Positions 9,701-16,166 of a stretch of 64,000 bases of DNA are shown here, in pieces. The notes under the pieces were generated by a model. That model ran no database searches, had not been told where the DNA came from, and saw only the letters and a list, made by a program, of their open reading frames with translations. This stretch comes from Alistipes sp. Lineage in GTDB: Bacteria; Bacteroidota; Bacteroidia; Bacteroidales; Rikenellaceae. The stretch is from positions 1 through 64,000 of the forward strand of contig JAIDUK010000006.1 of NCBI GenBank assembly GCA_029060215.1, read 5' to 3'. Made by a program: the position numbers and the translations under genes. Position 1 is the first letter of the stretch, and each line of letters starts with the position of its first letter.

Positions 9701-11073
9701 TCCCGGTGGTCGAAGATGCGCTCGACGACTTCCGCGAAATGGCCGCCGAGCGGCGGATCGAACTGCTGTTCACCGTATCGCGGCGCTCGGTGCTGGTGTG
9801 GGTGGACCCCGAGCGGATCGAGAGCGTGATCTACAACCTGCTGTCCAATGCACTGAAATTCACTCCTGCGGGCGGCAAAATAGAAGTCATCATCGCCCAG
9901 CGCGATGCCGAGGAGTGCGTGACGCTGACCGTGCGCGACACGGGCATAGGCATCCCGCGCGACAAGCTGAGCCATATATTCGAACGTTTCGTGCAGGCTT
10001 CGCGGGCGGTGGACAGCAACATGAAAGGCTCCGGCATCGGTCTTTCGCTCTGCCGCGAAATCGTGGCGCTGCATCATGGCGAAATATCGGTGACGAGCGC
10101 GCCCGGCGAAGGTTCGGCCTTCACGGTCAAGCTCCGGATGGGCAACGCCCATTTCGGGATGGAGCAGATCGACTTCTCGGGCGCAGCGGGTCCCGACGGC
10201 AAACCGGCCTACATGGTCAGCGACTTCACGTCGGTCGACAGCCAGCGCCGCACCGACGTGCAGCCCCCGGCCGATGCGCAGAAGATATTGTTGGTCGAGG
10301 ACAACCGCGAGCTGCGCGTGTTCATCTATAACAGCCTGATCGAGACCTACAACGTCATCGAGGCCGACGACGGGGTGGAGGCGCTCGAAAAGATCCGCAG
10401 CGAGATGCCCGACGTCATAGTCACCGACCTGATGATGCCCCGCATGGACGGAATCGAACTGATCGACAAGGTGCGCCACGACTTCACGATGAGCCACATA
10501 CCCATCGTGATGCTGACGGCCCGGCATTCGCCCGACGACCGGCTGAAAGCCATGGAATTCGGTGCCGACGGCTACATCACCAAGCCTTTCAGCATCGAGC
10601 TGCTGCTGGCCCGGATCGACAACCTGCTCACGCGCCGCCGCACCCTCTTCGAGAAATACTCCGCCCAGTCGGCCCGCAACAAGATCGCCGAGCTGGTGGT
10701 CGATGACGTGGTGGTGACCGACCGCGACGAAGAGTTCTTGAAGGAAGTGATGTCGTGGCTGGGCGAGAACATCGAGAATTCCGACCTGACGATCGACCAG
10801 CTGGCCTCGCACCTCGGACTGGGCCGCACGACCATGTACAACAAGCTCAAGAGCCTGACGGGCAAGTCGCCTGTGGAGCTGCTCAAGGAATACCGCATCA
10901 CCAAGGCCAAACTGCTGCTGCACACGGGGCAGTTCTCCGTGTCGGAGGTGGCCTACAAGGTCGGATTCTCCGACCCGGGCTACTTCAGCCGCTGTTTCCG
11001 CGAGCAATTCCACATGTCGCCCGCCGAGTATCTGAAAACCCACAACCTCAAACCAAACCAAGACCCCAAATAA
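6706..11073 (+). CDS. Hybrid two-component system regulator (pectin sensing)
   Basis: A 1455-residue one-protein sensor and regulator. A signal peptide is followed by a periplasmic pair of propeller domains built from repeated IWVGT/VWLATYGG-type blades (about 25-770), a Y_Y_Y domain and one membrane helix (about 882-904). The cytoplasmic part has HisKA FTDISHELRTPL (phospho-His931), HATPase (DTGIGIP near 1078; GSGIGLSLC), a receiver domain (acceptor Asp1241 in VTDLMMP) and a C-terminal AraC HTH. All key residues are kept. It sits between pectin genes and 1 base before GH105, so it most likely senses a pectic oligosaccharide and activates the locus. A C9 tract at about 9327-9335 lies in the ILPPPW segment just before the membrane helix. 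Confidence 0.95.
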   Translation: MKRFLFLLLLLFGGAPRAGASEPPQCMFQCYTTFDGLTHDRIADIYTDSRGFVWVCTWYGVSRFDGYAFRNFNAVPGDFSPLSHHRFVSVSEDANGHLWFTTYNLHVYRFNRFTEQFEDVATLIEGFDAKHYRTTHCLHDREGGTWVAIAGLGVVRFAGRPDASSVTVDALLDAPVLGGNVTAMFVDTAGTAWIAAADGQLNRVAAGDRKDVRTVCELPARAFDFAADSLGVYCATAQGVVRVGRYDGRAVRLTGGRSALTAIAADTVCRRIYVGSRSGDLYRVADDRLALLTPRGPKPGRIRSLTADSHGVVWVTTPETGITRYNPATDDYKHFEQQPYTVSYNLDTLTKIAEGGGRLWVKMNKYGFGYYDRKKDRIEPFYNDPRRPDCQMTNAVVRFDVQDDVLWLSTYYERGLRKAVLLEQPAEVFTLESPAGNSLSGEIRALLNDSRGRMWIGTRDGELLAYGAEGRPVYRLPLKNPGMVYALREDRAGNIWVGTKGEGLYRLSPRGGDFAVTRFAHSAADPYSLSNDQIYSIEEDDRGRIWVATYGGGINVLPDPHGERFIHAGNKLVHYPRDEASRVRWLLFDRADRMFAATVDGLLIFDPGANYKQMRFRLVQKIPGDAASLGNNDIIHMLKDSQDRVWLATYGGGLNRIEGYEADGTPRFRCYDLSDGLPSNICMAIAEDHAGDLWVSTHNAVSRFCPERGSFDAYNLYDGMRNAVLSESTAQTAADGSVLFGGGRRIYRFVPDRIRSAPVDYNLRFTSLDVRNRMAAVGEKTPLKTAVSEAQRIVLPYDYTNFRVGFASLNHAVQHAVRYMYKLEGYDSDWNLSGAVNRASYSNVPAGDYTLHVKAFVGHAGTAGEGIRMGVKILPPPWFSWWAKTLYALLVLGLLLVLFRVFGSVVRMRRAASVEQDMTDLKLRFFTDISHELRTPLTLILGGIEDVQRHDKLSPRGENSLTLAHRNAKRMLTLINQLLDFRKIVKEKMELKISRVDLVPVVEDALDDFREMAAERRIELLFTVSRRSVLVWVDPERIESVIYNLLSNALKFTPAGGKIEVIIAQRDAEECVTLTVRDTGIGIPRDKLSHIFERFVQASRAVDSNMKGSGIGLSLCREIVALHHGEISVTSAPGEGSAFTVKLRMGNAHFGMEQIDFSGAAGPDGKPAYMVSDFTSVDSQRRTDVQPPADAQKILLVEDNRELRVFIYNSLIETYNVIEADDGVEALEKIRSEMPDVIVTDLMMPRMDGIELIDKVRHDFTMSHIPIVMLTARHSPDDRLKAMEFGADGYITKPFSIELLLARIDNLLTRRRTLFEKYSAQSARNKIAELVVDDVVVTDRDEEFLKEVMSWLGENIENSDLTIDQLASHLGLGRTTMYNKLKSLTGKSPVELLKEYRITKAKLLLHTGQFSVSEVAYKVGFSDPGYFSRCFREQFHMSPAEYLKTHNLKPNQDPK

Positions 11074-11074
11074 G

Positions 11075-12298
11075 ATGAAACGAACCCTTTTCCTCGGATT
11101 CTTCGCATTGCTGTTCGTTGCCTGCACCGGACACCGCACGCTGCTCGATTCGCCCGTGCCGCTGGCCGTGCGGATGGCCGAAAGCGAAATCGCCCGCAAC
11201 CCGTCGGCCGTTTCGCTCGACGGAATCGCTCCGGGCAAAATCAAGTGGAACTACACCACGGGCCTCGAACTGCTGGCCATGATGGATGCGGCCGATGCCT
11301 ACGACCGTTCCGATTTCTACGAGTACGCCCGGCGCTATTATGACACCATCGTACGGCCCGACGCGTCGGTGATCACCTACAAGAAAGAGAAATACAACCT
11401 CGACCATATCTGCCCCGGCCGGCCGCTCTTCATCCTTGCCGAACGCACCGGCGAGGCTCGCTATGCGCAGGTGCTCGACACGCTGTTCTGCCAACTCGAA
11501 GAACACCCGCGCAACGACGACGGCGGGTTCTGGCACAAACAGGCCTATCCGCATCAGATGTGGCTCGACGGTCTCTACATGGCCGAACCTTTCTATGCCG
11601 AATATGTCGTGCGCAAGATGGGCGAAAGCGAGCTGTTCGAGAATCTGAAATACGACATTGTCAGCCAGTTCACGCTGGTCGGAAAACACACGTATGACCC
11701 TGCTACGGGGCTCTACCGCCATGCCTGCGACGTCTCGCGCCAAATGTTCTGGTGCGACAAGGCCACCGGGCAGACGCCCCATGCGTGGGGCAGGGCGATG
11801 GGGTGGTATGCCATGGCCATCATCGAGACGCTGCAATATCTGGGCGTGGACGAAACGACGCAGCCGATGGTCGACATCCTGAACCATATCTACAAAGTGC
11901 TCCCCAAATATGCCGACCCCAAAACGGACATGTGGTATCAGGTGCTGGACCAGCCCGGCCGCGAGGGCAACTATCTCGAAGCCACGGGCTCCATTATGTT
12001 CGTCTATGCTATGCTGAAAGGCGTCCGGCTGGGCTATCTTCCCGCCGGGATGGAGGCCAAGGCCATGCGGCTGTACGAACGGTTCGTGGAGCGGTTCGTA
12101 CGCGAAAACGGGGACGGAACGATCTCCATCACGGATTGTTGCGCCGTTGCCGGATTGGGTGGCAAGGACATGCGCGACGGATCGTTCGAATACTACATTT
12201 CCGAACCGATCATCGAGAACGACTGCAAGGGCGTAGGACCCTTTATCTGGGCATCGATGGAGTACGACCTCGCCCGGGGGCGCCTGACGAAAAAATAG
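11075..12298 (+). CDS. GH105 unsaturated rhamnogalacturonyl/galacturonyl hydrolase (lipoprotein)
   Basis: A 407-residue hydrolase that removes the 4,5-unsaturated uronic acid left on oligosaccharides by lyases such as the PL1 enzyme of this locus. The signal peptide ends in a lipobox (LFVACTG). The (alpha/alpha)6 hallmarks include IKWNYTTGLELLAM, HQMWLDGLYMAEPF with the likely catalytic Asp165, HAWGRAMGWYAMA and ATGSIMFVYAM. It starts 1 base after the regulator stop, so the two are translated from one transcript, and a strong terminator follows. It yields monosaccharides for the cytosolic uronate pathway, which is not in this window. Confidence 0.93.
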   Translation: MKRTLFLGFFALLFVACTGHRTLLDSPVPLAVRMAESEIARNPSAVSLDGIAPGKIKWNYTTGLELLAMMDAADAYDRSDFYEYARRYYDTIVRPDASVITYKKEKYNLDHICPGRPLFILAERTGEARYAQVLDTLFCQLEEHPRNDDGGFWHKQAYPHQMWLDGLYMAEPFYAEYVVRKMGESELFENLKYDIVSQFTLVGKHTYDPATGLYRHACDVSRQMFWCDKATGQTPHAWGRAMGWYAMAIIETLQYLGVDETTQPMVDILNHIYKVLPKYADPKTDMWYQVLDQPGREGNYLEATGSIMFVYAMLKGVRLGYLPAGMEAKAMRLYERFVERFVRENGDGTISITDCCAVAGLGGKDMRDGSFEYYISEPIIENDCKGVGPFIWASMEYDLARGRLTKK

Positions 12299-12323
12299 CC
12301 TTTCCCTGTTTACGGCGGATATG

Positions 12324-12356
12324 AAAAGAGCACCGGAAACTCCGGTGCTCTTTTTT
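12324..12356 (+). terminator. Rho-independent terminator after GH105
   Basis: GAGCACCGGA and TCCGGTGCTC form a perfect 10-bp stem with an AAC loop, flanked by A4 and T6. It can act in both directions, ending the plus-strand pectin genes and the converging minus-strand module. Confidence 0.9.
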
Positions 12357-12377
12357 GCGAATACGGCCCGGTCGGCC

Positions 12378-13478
12378 TTATAAAATGTACCTGATGTCCT
12401 CGGCGCTGTAAGGGGGCGGCAGACGGCGGTTGTCGACCAGCACGGTGGGGGTCCCGGCGATGCCGATGCGGTTGCAATAGGCGATCTGCGCTTCCAAATC
12501 CTTGCGAGCCAAGGGATGCACGTCGGTCTGGGGCGGAAACGTGCGGGTGGCGTACCAACCGCTGATGATCCGGTCGGTCTCGGACCACGTATCCCGGATT
12601 CCGGACGACACGATCCGAAGGGCGGCATCGTAGGAACGGTTGTCGCCCTTGTTGACGATGAATATCAGGTCGATCCGGTAATTCTGCAACGAAGAGATGG
12701 CCCGATGCACCTTTGCGCATTGCGGGCAGGCAGGGTCCATGATGACGGTCAGCGTATGGTCGGCCTCCGCGTAATTGCTGACGGGCATGGCCTCGGTGCT
12801 GTCCGGCTGCGTCTCGGGCTGCCGGGCGAGCAGATGCCAGAAGGTGTCGGGCGAATTCAACAACTGCTCATGCTTGTATTTCAACTGTTTGGCCTGACGG
12901 TCCGTTACGGCTCTGTGCGCGAGCTGATAAATGATCCATGCGCCCAATATGCCGAGCAATCCGAGTGCGACCCAATCTACGGCGGCCGGAGCATGCAGGA
13001 GCATCCATCCAACAAGCACCAAGAAAAGTCCTGCCACCCAATATTCCGTAGTCCGGTCGATAAAGGCGACGCACTGCCGCATATAGTACGCGACTCGGGC
13101 TTCTTCTCTTACCTGTTCGTCCTTCCCGACCATCAGCACGGTTCCGTCCCAGCGATTGCGGAACTCCTCGAACGAAAGGACCGAAGTCTGCCCCGAGACC
13201 GACCGAAGCAGGATTTTCTGCGTGATCTCGTCCGATTTCTCGACTAAGAAGAACGGAAACTCGCTGTCCCCTGCCACCACGATGACGGGTTTGCCGATCG
13301 TGATGAGCTGTCTGAATTGCAACCGTCGCACCCTGTTCGGCACCTGCAAATCGTCCAGCGTATCGCTCAAGGCCCGGATGCTGTGCGGCAGAGGGTGTCT
13401 GTCGTAGATGGCTCGAATCCGCAGCTCGCTGATCCGGATGCCGACACGATACAACAAAAGGTAAAGCAGGTAGGACAT
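12378..13478 (-). CDS. Membrane protein with C39-like domain and DsbA/thioredoxin-like domain (reduced VKOR-type architecture)
   Basis: A 366-residue protein. The N-terminal half (about 20-120) resembles the non-catalytic C39 peptidase-like domain found before VKOR cores (HPLPHSIRALSDTLDDL ... PFFLVEK ... FRNRWDGTVLMVG) and lacks the catalytic Cys-His pair. Two membrane helices follow (about 155-200). The C-terminal domain is thioredoxin/DsbA-like with active-site CPQC (DPACPQCAKVH) and a cis-Pro segment IAGTPTVLVDN. In related proteins a four-helix VKOR core links the two; only two helices are present here. The frame runs upstream, but the ATG at 13478 gives MSYLLYLLLY. Likely role: disulfide exchange for an exported product of the neighbouring genes (inference). 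Confidence 0.7.
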   Translation of the reverse strand: MSYLLYLLLYRVGIRISELRIRAIYDRHPLPHSIRALSDTLDDLQVPNRVRRLQFRQLITIGKPVIVVAGDSEFPFFLVEKSDEITQKILLRSVSGQTSVLSFEEFRNRWDGTVLMVGKDEQVREEARVAYYMRQCVAFIDRTTEYWVAGLFLVLVGWMLLHAPAAVDWVALGLLGILGAWIIYQLAHRAVTDRQAKQLKYKHEQLLNSPDTFWHLLARQPETQPDSTEAMPVSNYAEADHTLTVIMDPACPQCAKVHRAISSLQNYRIDLIFIVNKGDNRSYDAALRIVSSGIRDTWSETDRIISGWYATRTFPPQTDVHPLARKDLEAQIAYCNRIGIAGTPTVLVDNRRLPPPYSAEDIRYIL

Positions 13479-13514
13479 AACGGAAAGTTTGATTGAAAAA
13501 TGGATATGAAACCC

Positions 13515-13570
13515 TTTCAGGCACATTCTTATGCCTGAAAATCGGCAGCGGCAAATTATTTGCCGCTGCC
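13515..13570 (-). promoter_or_regulatory. Two tandem hairpins between the DUF3244 and C39-like genes
   Basis: GGCAGCGGCAAA (13544-13555) pairs perfectly with TTTGCCGCTGCC (13559-13570). On the minus strand it is followed by ATTTTC, which could terminate weakly. A second stem pairs TTTCAGGCA with TGCCTGAAA at about 13516-13540. The pair may attenuate expression of the downstream membrane gene relative to the DUF3244 gene. Confidence 0.5.
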
Positions 13571-13603
13571 CTGAAAACATGAAAGATGGAAGCTTTGCGG
13601 CCG

Positions 13604-13993
13604 CTAATTACGGCTGTACTCTCCGTATCCCTTCAGAAAGGCGCCCTCCAGATCGATCCGATAAAAACCGGCGTCGGTCGGGACGCTCAGAACGACCATC
13701 GGCTCGAAATCCGAATTGCAGGTGGCCGCGCTGACGACTTGTCCGAAAGAATCGGTTACGGTAATGGCAACCTCGCCCACAGGATCGTCGAAATAGAAGA
13801 ACAACTGGTCTGCGAACAATTCTGCCGTGATAGCCGGCTCCGGTTGCATGGAGCGGGGACGAAAGTTGGGTTTACTATCAACAGAAAGTTCTACTTTCGT
13901 TTTGGAACTTTGGTCTGGTCCATCGTAATATAGCGATCCGAAGCACCAAGTACTAAGTAGTAAATTTAAGAGAAGGATAGAGATCTTCTTCAT
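13604..13993 (-). CDS. DUF3244 family small secreted protein
   Basis: A 129-residue exported protein. The signal peptide is MKKISILLLNLLLSTWCFG. The body (about 50-125) is an all-beta, Ig-like domain with FFYFDDPVGEVAITVTDSFG and ending DAGFYRIDLEG, as in DUF3244. Such domains resemble the carbohydrate-free Ig modules at the ends of Bacteroidota secreted proteins. No enzyme motif is present. It lies between a TPR regulator and a C39-like/thioredoxin protein on the same strand, with its own promoter box 37 bases upstream. It may be the exported product of this module. Function unknown. Confidence 0.7.
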   Translation of the reverse strand: MKKISILLLNLLLSTWCFGSLYYDGPDQSSKTKVELSVDSKPNFRPRSMQPEPAITAELFADQLFFYFDDPVGEVAITVTDSFGQVVSAATCNSDFEPMVVLSVPTDAGFYRIDLEGAFLKGYGEYSRN

Positions 13994-14029
13994 CTTACTT
14001 TTGAATTAGGTTAGTAAAATCTTTCGGTG

Positions 14030-14037
14030 CAAAAGTA
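14030..14037 (-). promoter_or_regulatory. -7 box (TACTTTTG) upstream of the DUF3244 gene
   Basis: On the minus strand TACTTTTG matches TAnnTTTG and lies 36 bases before the DUF3244 start. A -33 TTG is not evident at the usual spacing. Confidence 0.5.
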
Positions 14038-14248
14038 GTAGATATGGACGAAATATGCTACGGATTTTTGTTTATTTTGATATGATAGGGCGTTTTGCAA
14101 ATCGTTATAAATAAGTTGATTAGAAATAAACAATCATATAGGCCCGAGAGTTTCTGTGAAAGGTATTGATTATCAATTAGATATGTTGTTTGCGTGCGTT
14201 TGGGGCTGCTTGTATGGTATATTGCGTTGATTTATAGTGTGTTGCTTT
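14038..14248. other. AT-rich intergenic stretch, no gene seen
   Basis: About 210 bases, far more AT-rich than the surroundings, between the TPR regulator stop and the DUF3244 promoter. I find no credible ORF, RNA fold or terminator in it. Its composition matches the AT-rich 3' half of the regulator gene. Confidence 0.6.
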
Positions 14249-15982
14249 TTATTGCATGTTGCGGCCTAAATTTTTCATTAGGTACAAGATGTGTTCTTCC
14301 AAATTTTGGACTTGATTGGTGAGCCCCAGCTTGCTGCGGATTTTGCTCCGCATCGTATAGATGCTGTAGACATTCGTATGGTTGTAGAGAATACGGATGC
14401 TTTCCGACGAGAATCCCAAACAGATAAAACCGCAATAGCACAACTCGTGGAGCGAAAGCATCGGATAGTTTGCCTGCAGGTGATCGATGATTCCGTTGCA
14501 CGACAAGTTGGCTATGGCAATCACATCTTCCGCCAGTTCGCGGTTTTTACCTGCGGCAACCTTGATATGATCTTTGAAATGTTTGTAAAAGCTATCCGTA
14601 TTTTTCTCGTAGACGGATGCCCATTCCAGCAATTGCTGCAAACTTCTGATTCGATTGCCTAACAGCGTGAACAGGGTTTGCGCCCGTTCGTCCTGCACAT
14701 GGATGTCTCTTTTGATTTCATCGTATTGCTTGGACAACCTTATATAATGGTCGTTGCCTTCTTCGATATATCGTTTGTATTCTGCGAGTTTCCGATTCTT
14801 CCTTCGTATGGCCTTTCTGTGAGAGACGATCAGAAAACAGCATCCGACTATAAGAAGAAAGGAGATCAATACCAAAGAAAGCAATTCGTATCTTTGGACA
14901 ATTCGGGATGCTGCGTATTCTTTTTTCAAATATTCGATCTCTAATTTTCCTTCTTGTTGAGAAACTAAATTCTTACGTAATATCGCATCTATTGAATCTG
15001 AGTACTGAATATATAGTTGTTTATATTCCAGTGCTTTTTCATGATTTTTCGCCAAATTTTCGATTTCGGACATTACTGAAAAAATTCCAACATTCAGACT
15101 TGTAATTTTCGGATGCTGGCGATAATAATTTGTATAGTACCATCGGGCAGAGTCAAGATTGCCTTCATTATAATAGATATAACCGATTGTAGGGTAATGG
15201 CTCAGTGGAATGACATTTTCAGTATATTGTGTGTAAATATTAAGCAGTTCTTGTTTATAAGATGCTTGCAACGTTTTTTCCGCTAAGAATAATTGTATGC
15301 TCCCCAATGAAGCCATAACATCTAACAACGACGTTGTATCTTTTGCTTCGAGCGCTATCTGTTTGGCTTCGGAGAGGCATTCGAGGGCTTCGGGCTTTTT
15401 GTCGATAAGGCTGAGAGAAACTCCTTTGCGCCGCATGGCGTAAAGGAGATAGAAAGTCTGTCCGGTGCTTTTGAATGCGTCGACAGCTTCGGAATAAGCC
15501 GTGGCGGCATCGCCGAAGCAGAATTGTTCGTAGTACAGATTGCCGAGATAGGTGTAGACAAGCCCTTTCATCCGGGCGTCATCGGTCTTTTCGACATATT
15601 CGCGGGCGGTCAGCAGCGCCTTGATGGCGGTTCCCGATTCGGCGGCATTGCCTTTGACCACCGCGTAATAGTAGTGGGCTTTCGCCCGTTCGACGTCGCT
15701 GCCGCAGCGGGAGTAGTAGCGGACCGCTTCGCCTATGAGCGAATCGTTGTCGACGTCGATGTAGTTTTTGTCGAGGGCCTGCGATAGCAGCAGCGCGTGG
15801 CGGGCTTTCGTTCGCGGGTTTTCCAGCGTTCGGCGATCCATCGGGTTCAGAATCTTCAGCGCGCTGTCCGGATGTTCGTCCATCAGTATTTCTGCACGGT
15901 CCAGCTGCTGTCTGATGTGCCTCGGGCCTCCGCAGGCCACGGCCAAAATCGTAAAGAGCAATAGGGTCAAAGATTTTTTCAT
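14249..15982 (-). CDS. TPR-containing membrane regulator with C-terminal HTH
   Basis: A 577-residue lipoprotein-like sensor. The signal sequence has a lipobox (ILAVACGG), followed by tetratricopeptide repeats (about 20-350; for example ALLTAREYVEKT ... GLVYTYLGNLYYEQF), one membrane helix (about 367-389), a coiled region, and a C-terminal segment (about 527-560, FSSESIRILYNH ... YTMRSKIRSKLGL) that looks like a LuxR/sigma-4-type HTH. This layout is common in Bacteroidota orphan regulators. I chose the MKKS start over the ATG 10 codons upstream because it gives a clean signal peptide and lies inside a transcript from the box at 16010. The 5' part is GC-rich and the middle and 3' part AT-rich, suggesting a mosaic gene. 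Confidence 0.75.
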   Translation of the reverse strand: MKKSLTLLLFTILAVACGGPRHIRQQLDRAEILMDEHPDSALKILNPMDRRTLENPRTKARHALLLSQALDKNYIDVDNDSLIGEAVRYYSRCGSDVERAKAHYYYAVVKGNAAESGTAIKALLTAREYVEKTDDARMKGLVYTYLGNLYYEQFCFGDAATAYSEAVDAFKSTGQTFYLLYAMRRKGVSLSLIDKKPEALECLSEAKQIALEAKDTTSLLDVMASLGSIQLFLAEKTLQASYKQELLNIYTQYTENVIPLSHYPTIGYIYYNEGNLDSARWYYTNYYRQHPKITSLNVGIFSVMSEIENLAKNHEKALEYKQLYIQYSDSIDAILRKNLVSQQEGKLEIEYLKKEYAASRIVQRYELLSLVLISFLLIVGCCFLIVSHRKAIRRKNRKLAEYKRYIEEGNDHYIRLSKQYDEIKRDIHVQDERAQTLFTLLGNRIRSLQQLLEWASVYEKNTDSFYKHFKDHIKVAAGKNRELAEDVIAIANLSCNGIIDHLQANYPMLSLHELCYCGFICLGFSSESIRILYNHTNVYSIYTMRSKIRSKLGLTNQVQNLEEHILYLMKNLGRNMQ

Positions 15983-16009
15983 GGTACCAACTCTGTATCC
16001 TACCGAATA

Positions 16010-16017
16010 CAAAGATA
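16010..16017 (-). promoter_or_regulatory. -7 box (TATCTTTG) of the TPR regulator
   Basis: On the minus strand TATCTTTG lies 27 bases before the MKKS start. It overlaps the longer ATG frame at 16012, which supports the shorter start. Confidence 0.55.
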
Positions 16018-16108
16018 GAAAACATATCGGTCTTTTTCTGCTGCCAGCTTGGTTTTTATTTGCTACTTACCGGAAGTTTTGTTGGATTCGGCATCGAAAT
16101 ATAAATAT

Positions 16109-16140
16109 AAAAGAGGGCTGCCATACAGCAGCCCTCTTTT
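16109..16140. terminator. Bidirectional terminator after the SusE/F-like gene
   Basis: AAAAGAGGGCTG and CAGCCCTCTTTT form a perfect 12-bp stem around an 8-base loop, with T-runs on both strands. It lies 27 bases beyond the stop of the SusE/F-like gene and ends the minus-strand susCD transcript. Confidence 0.88.
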
Positions 16141-16166
16141 ATGGAGTGTTTTTACGATTCTGGTAA

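Noticed and set aside
12378-13478. C39-like domain as an active bacteriocin-processing peptidase
   Set aside because: The catalytic Cys and His of C39 are missing and no ABC exporter or precursor peptide is nearby.
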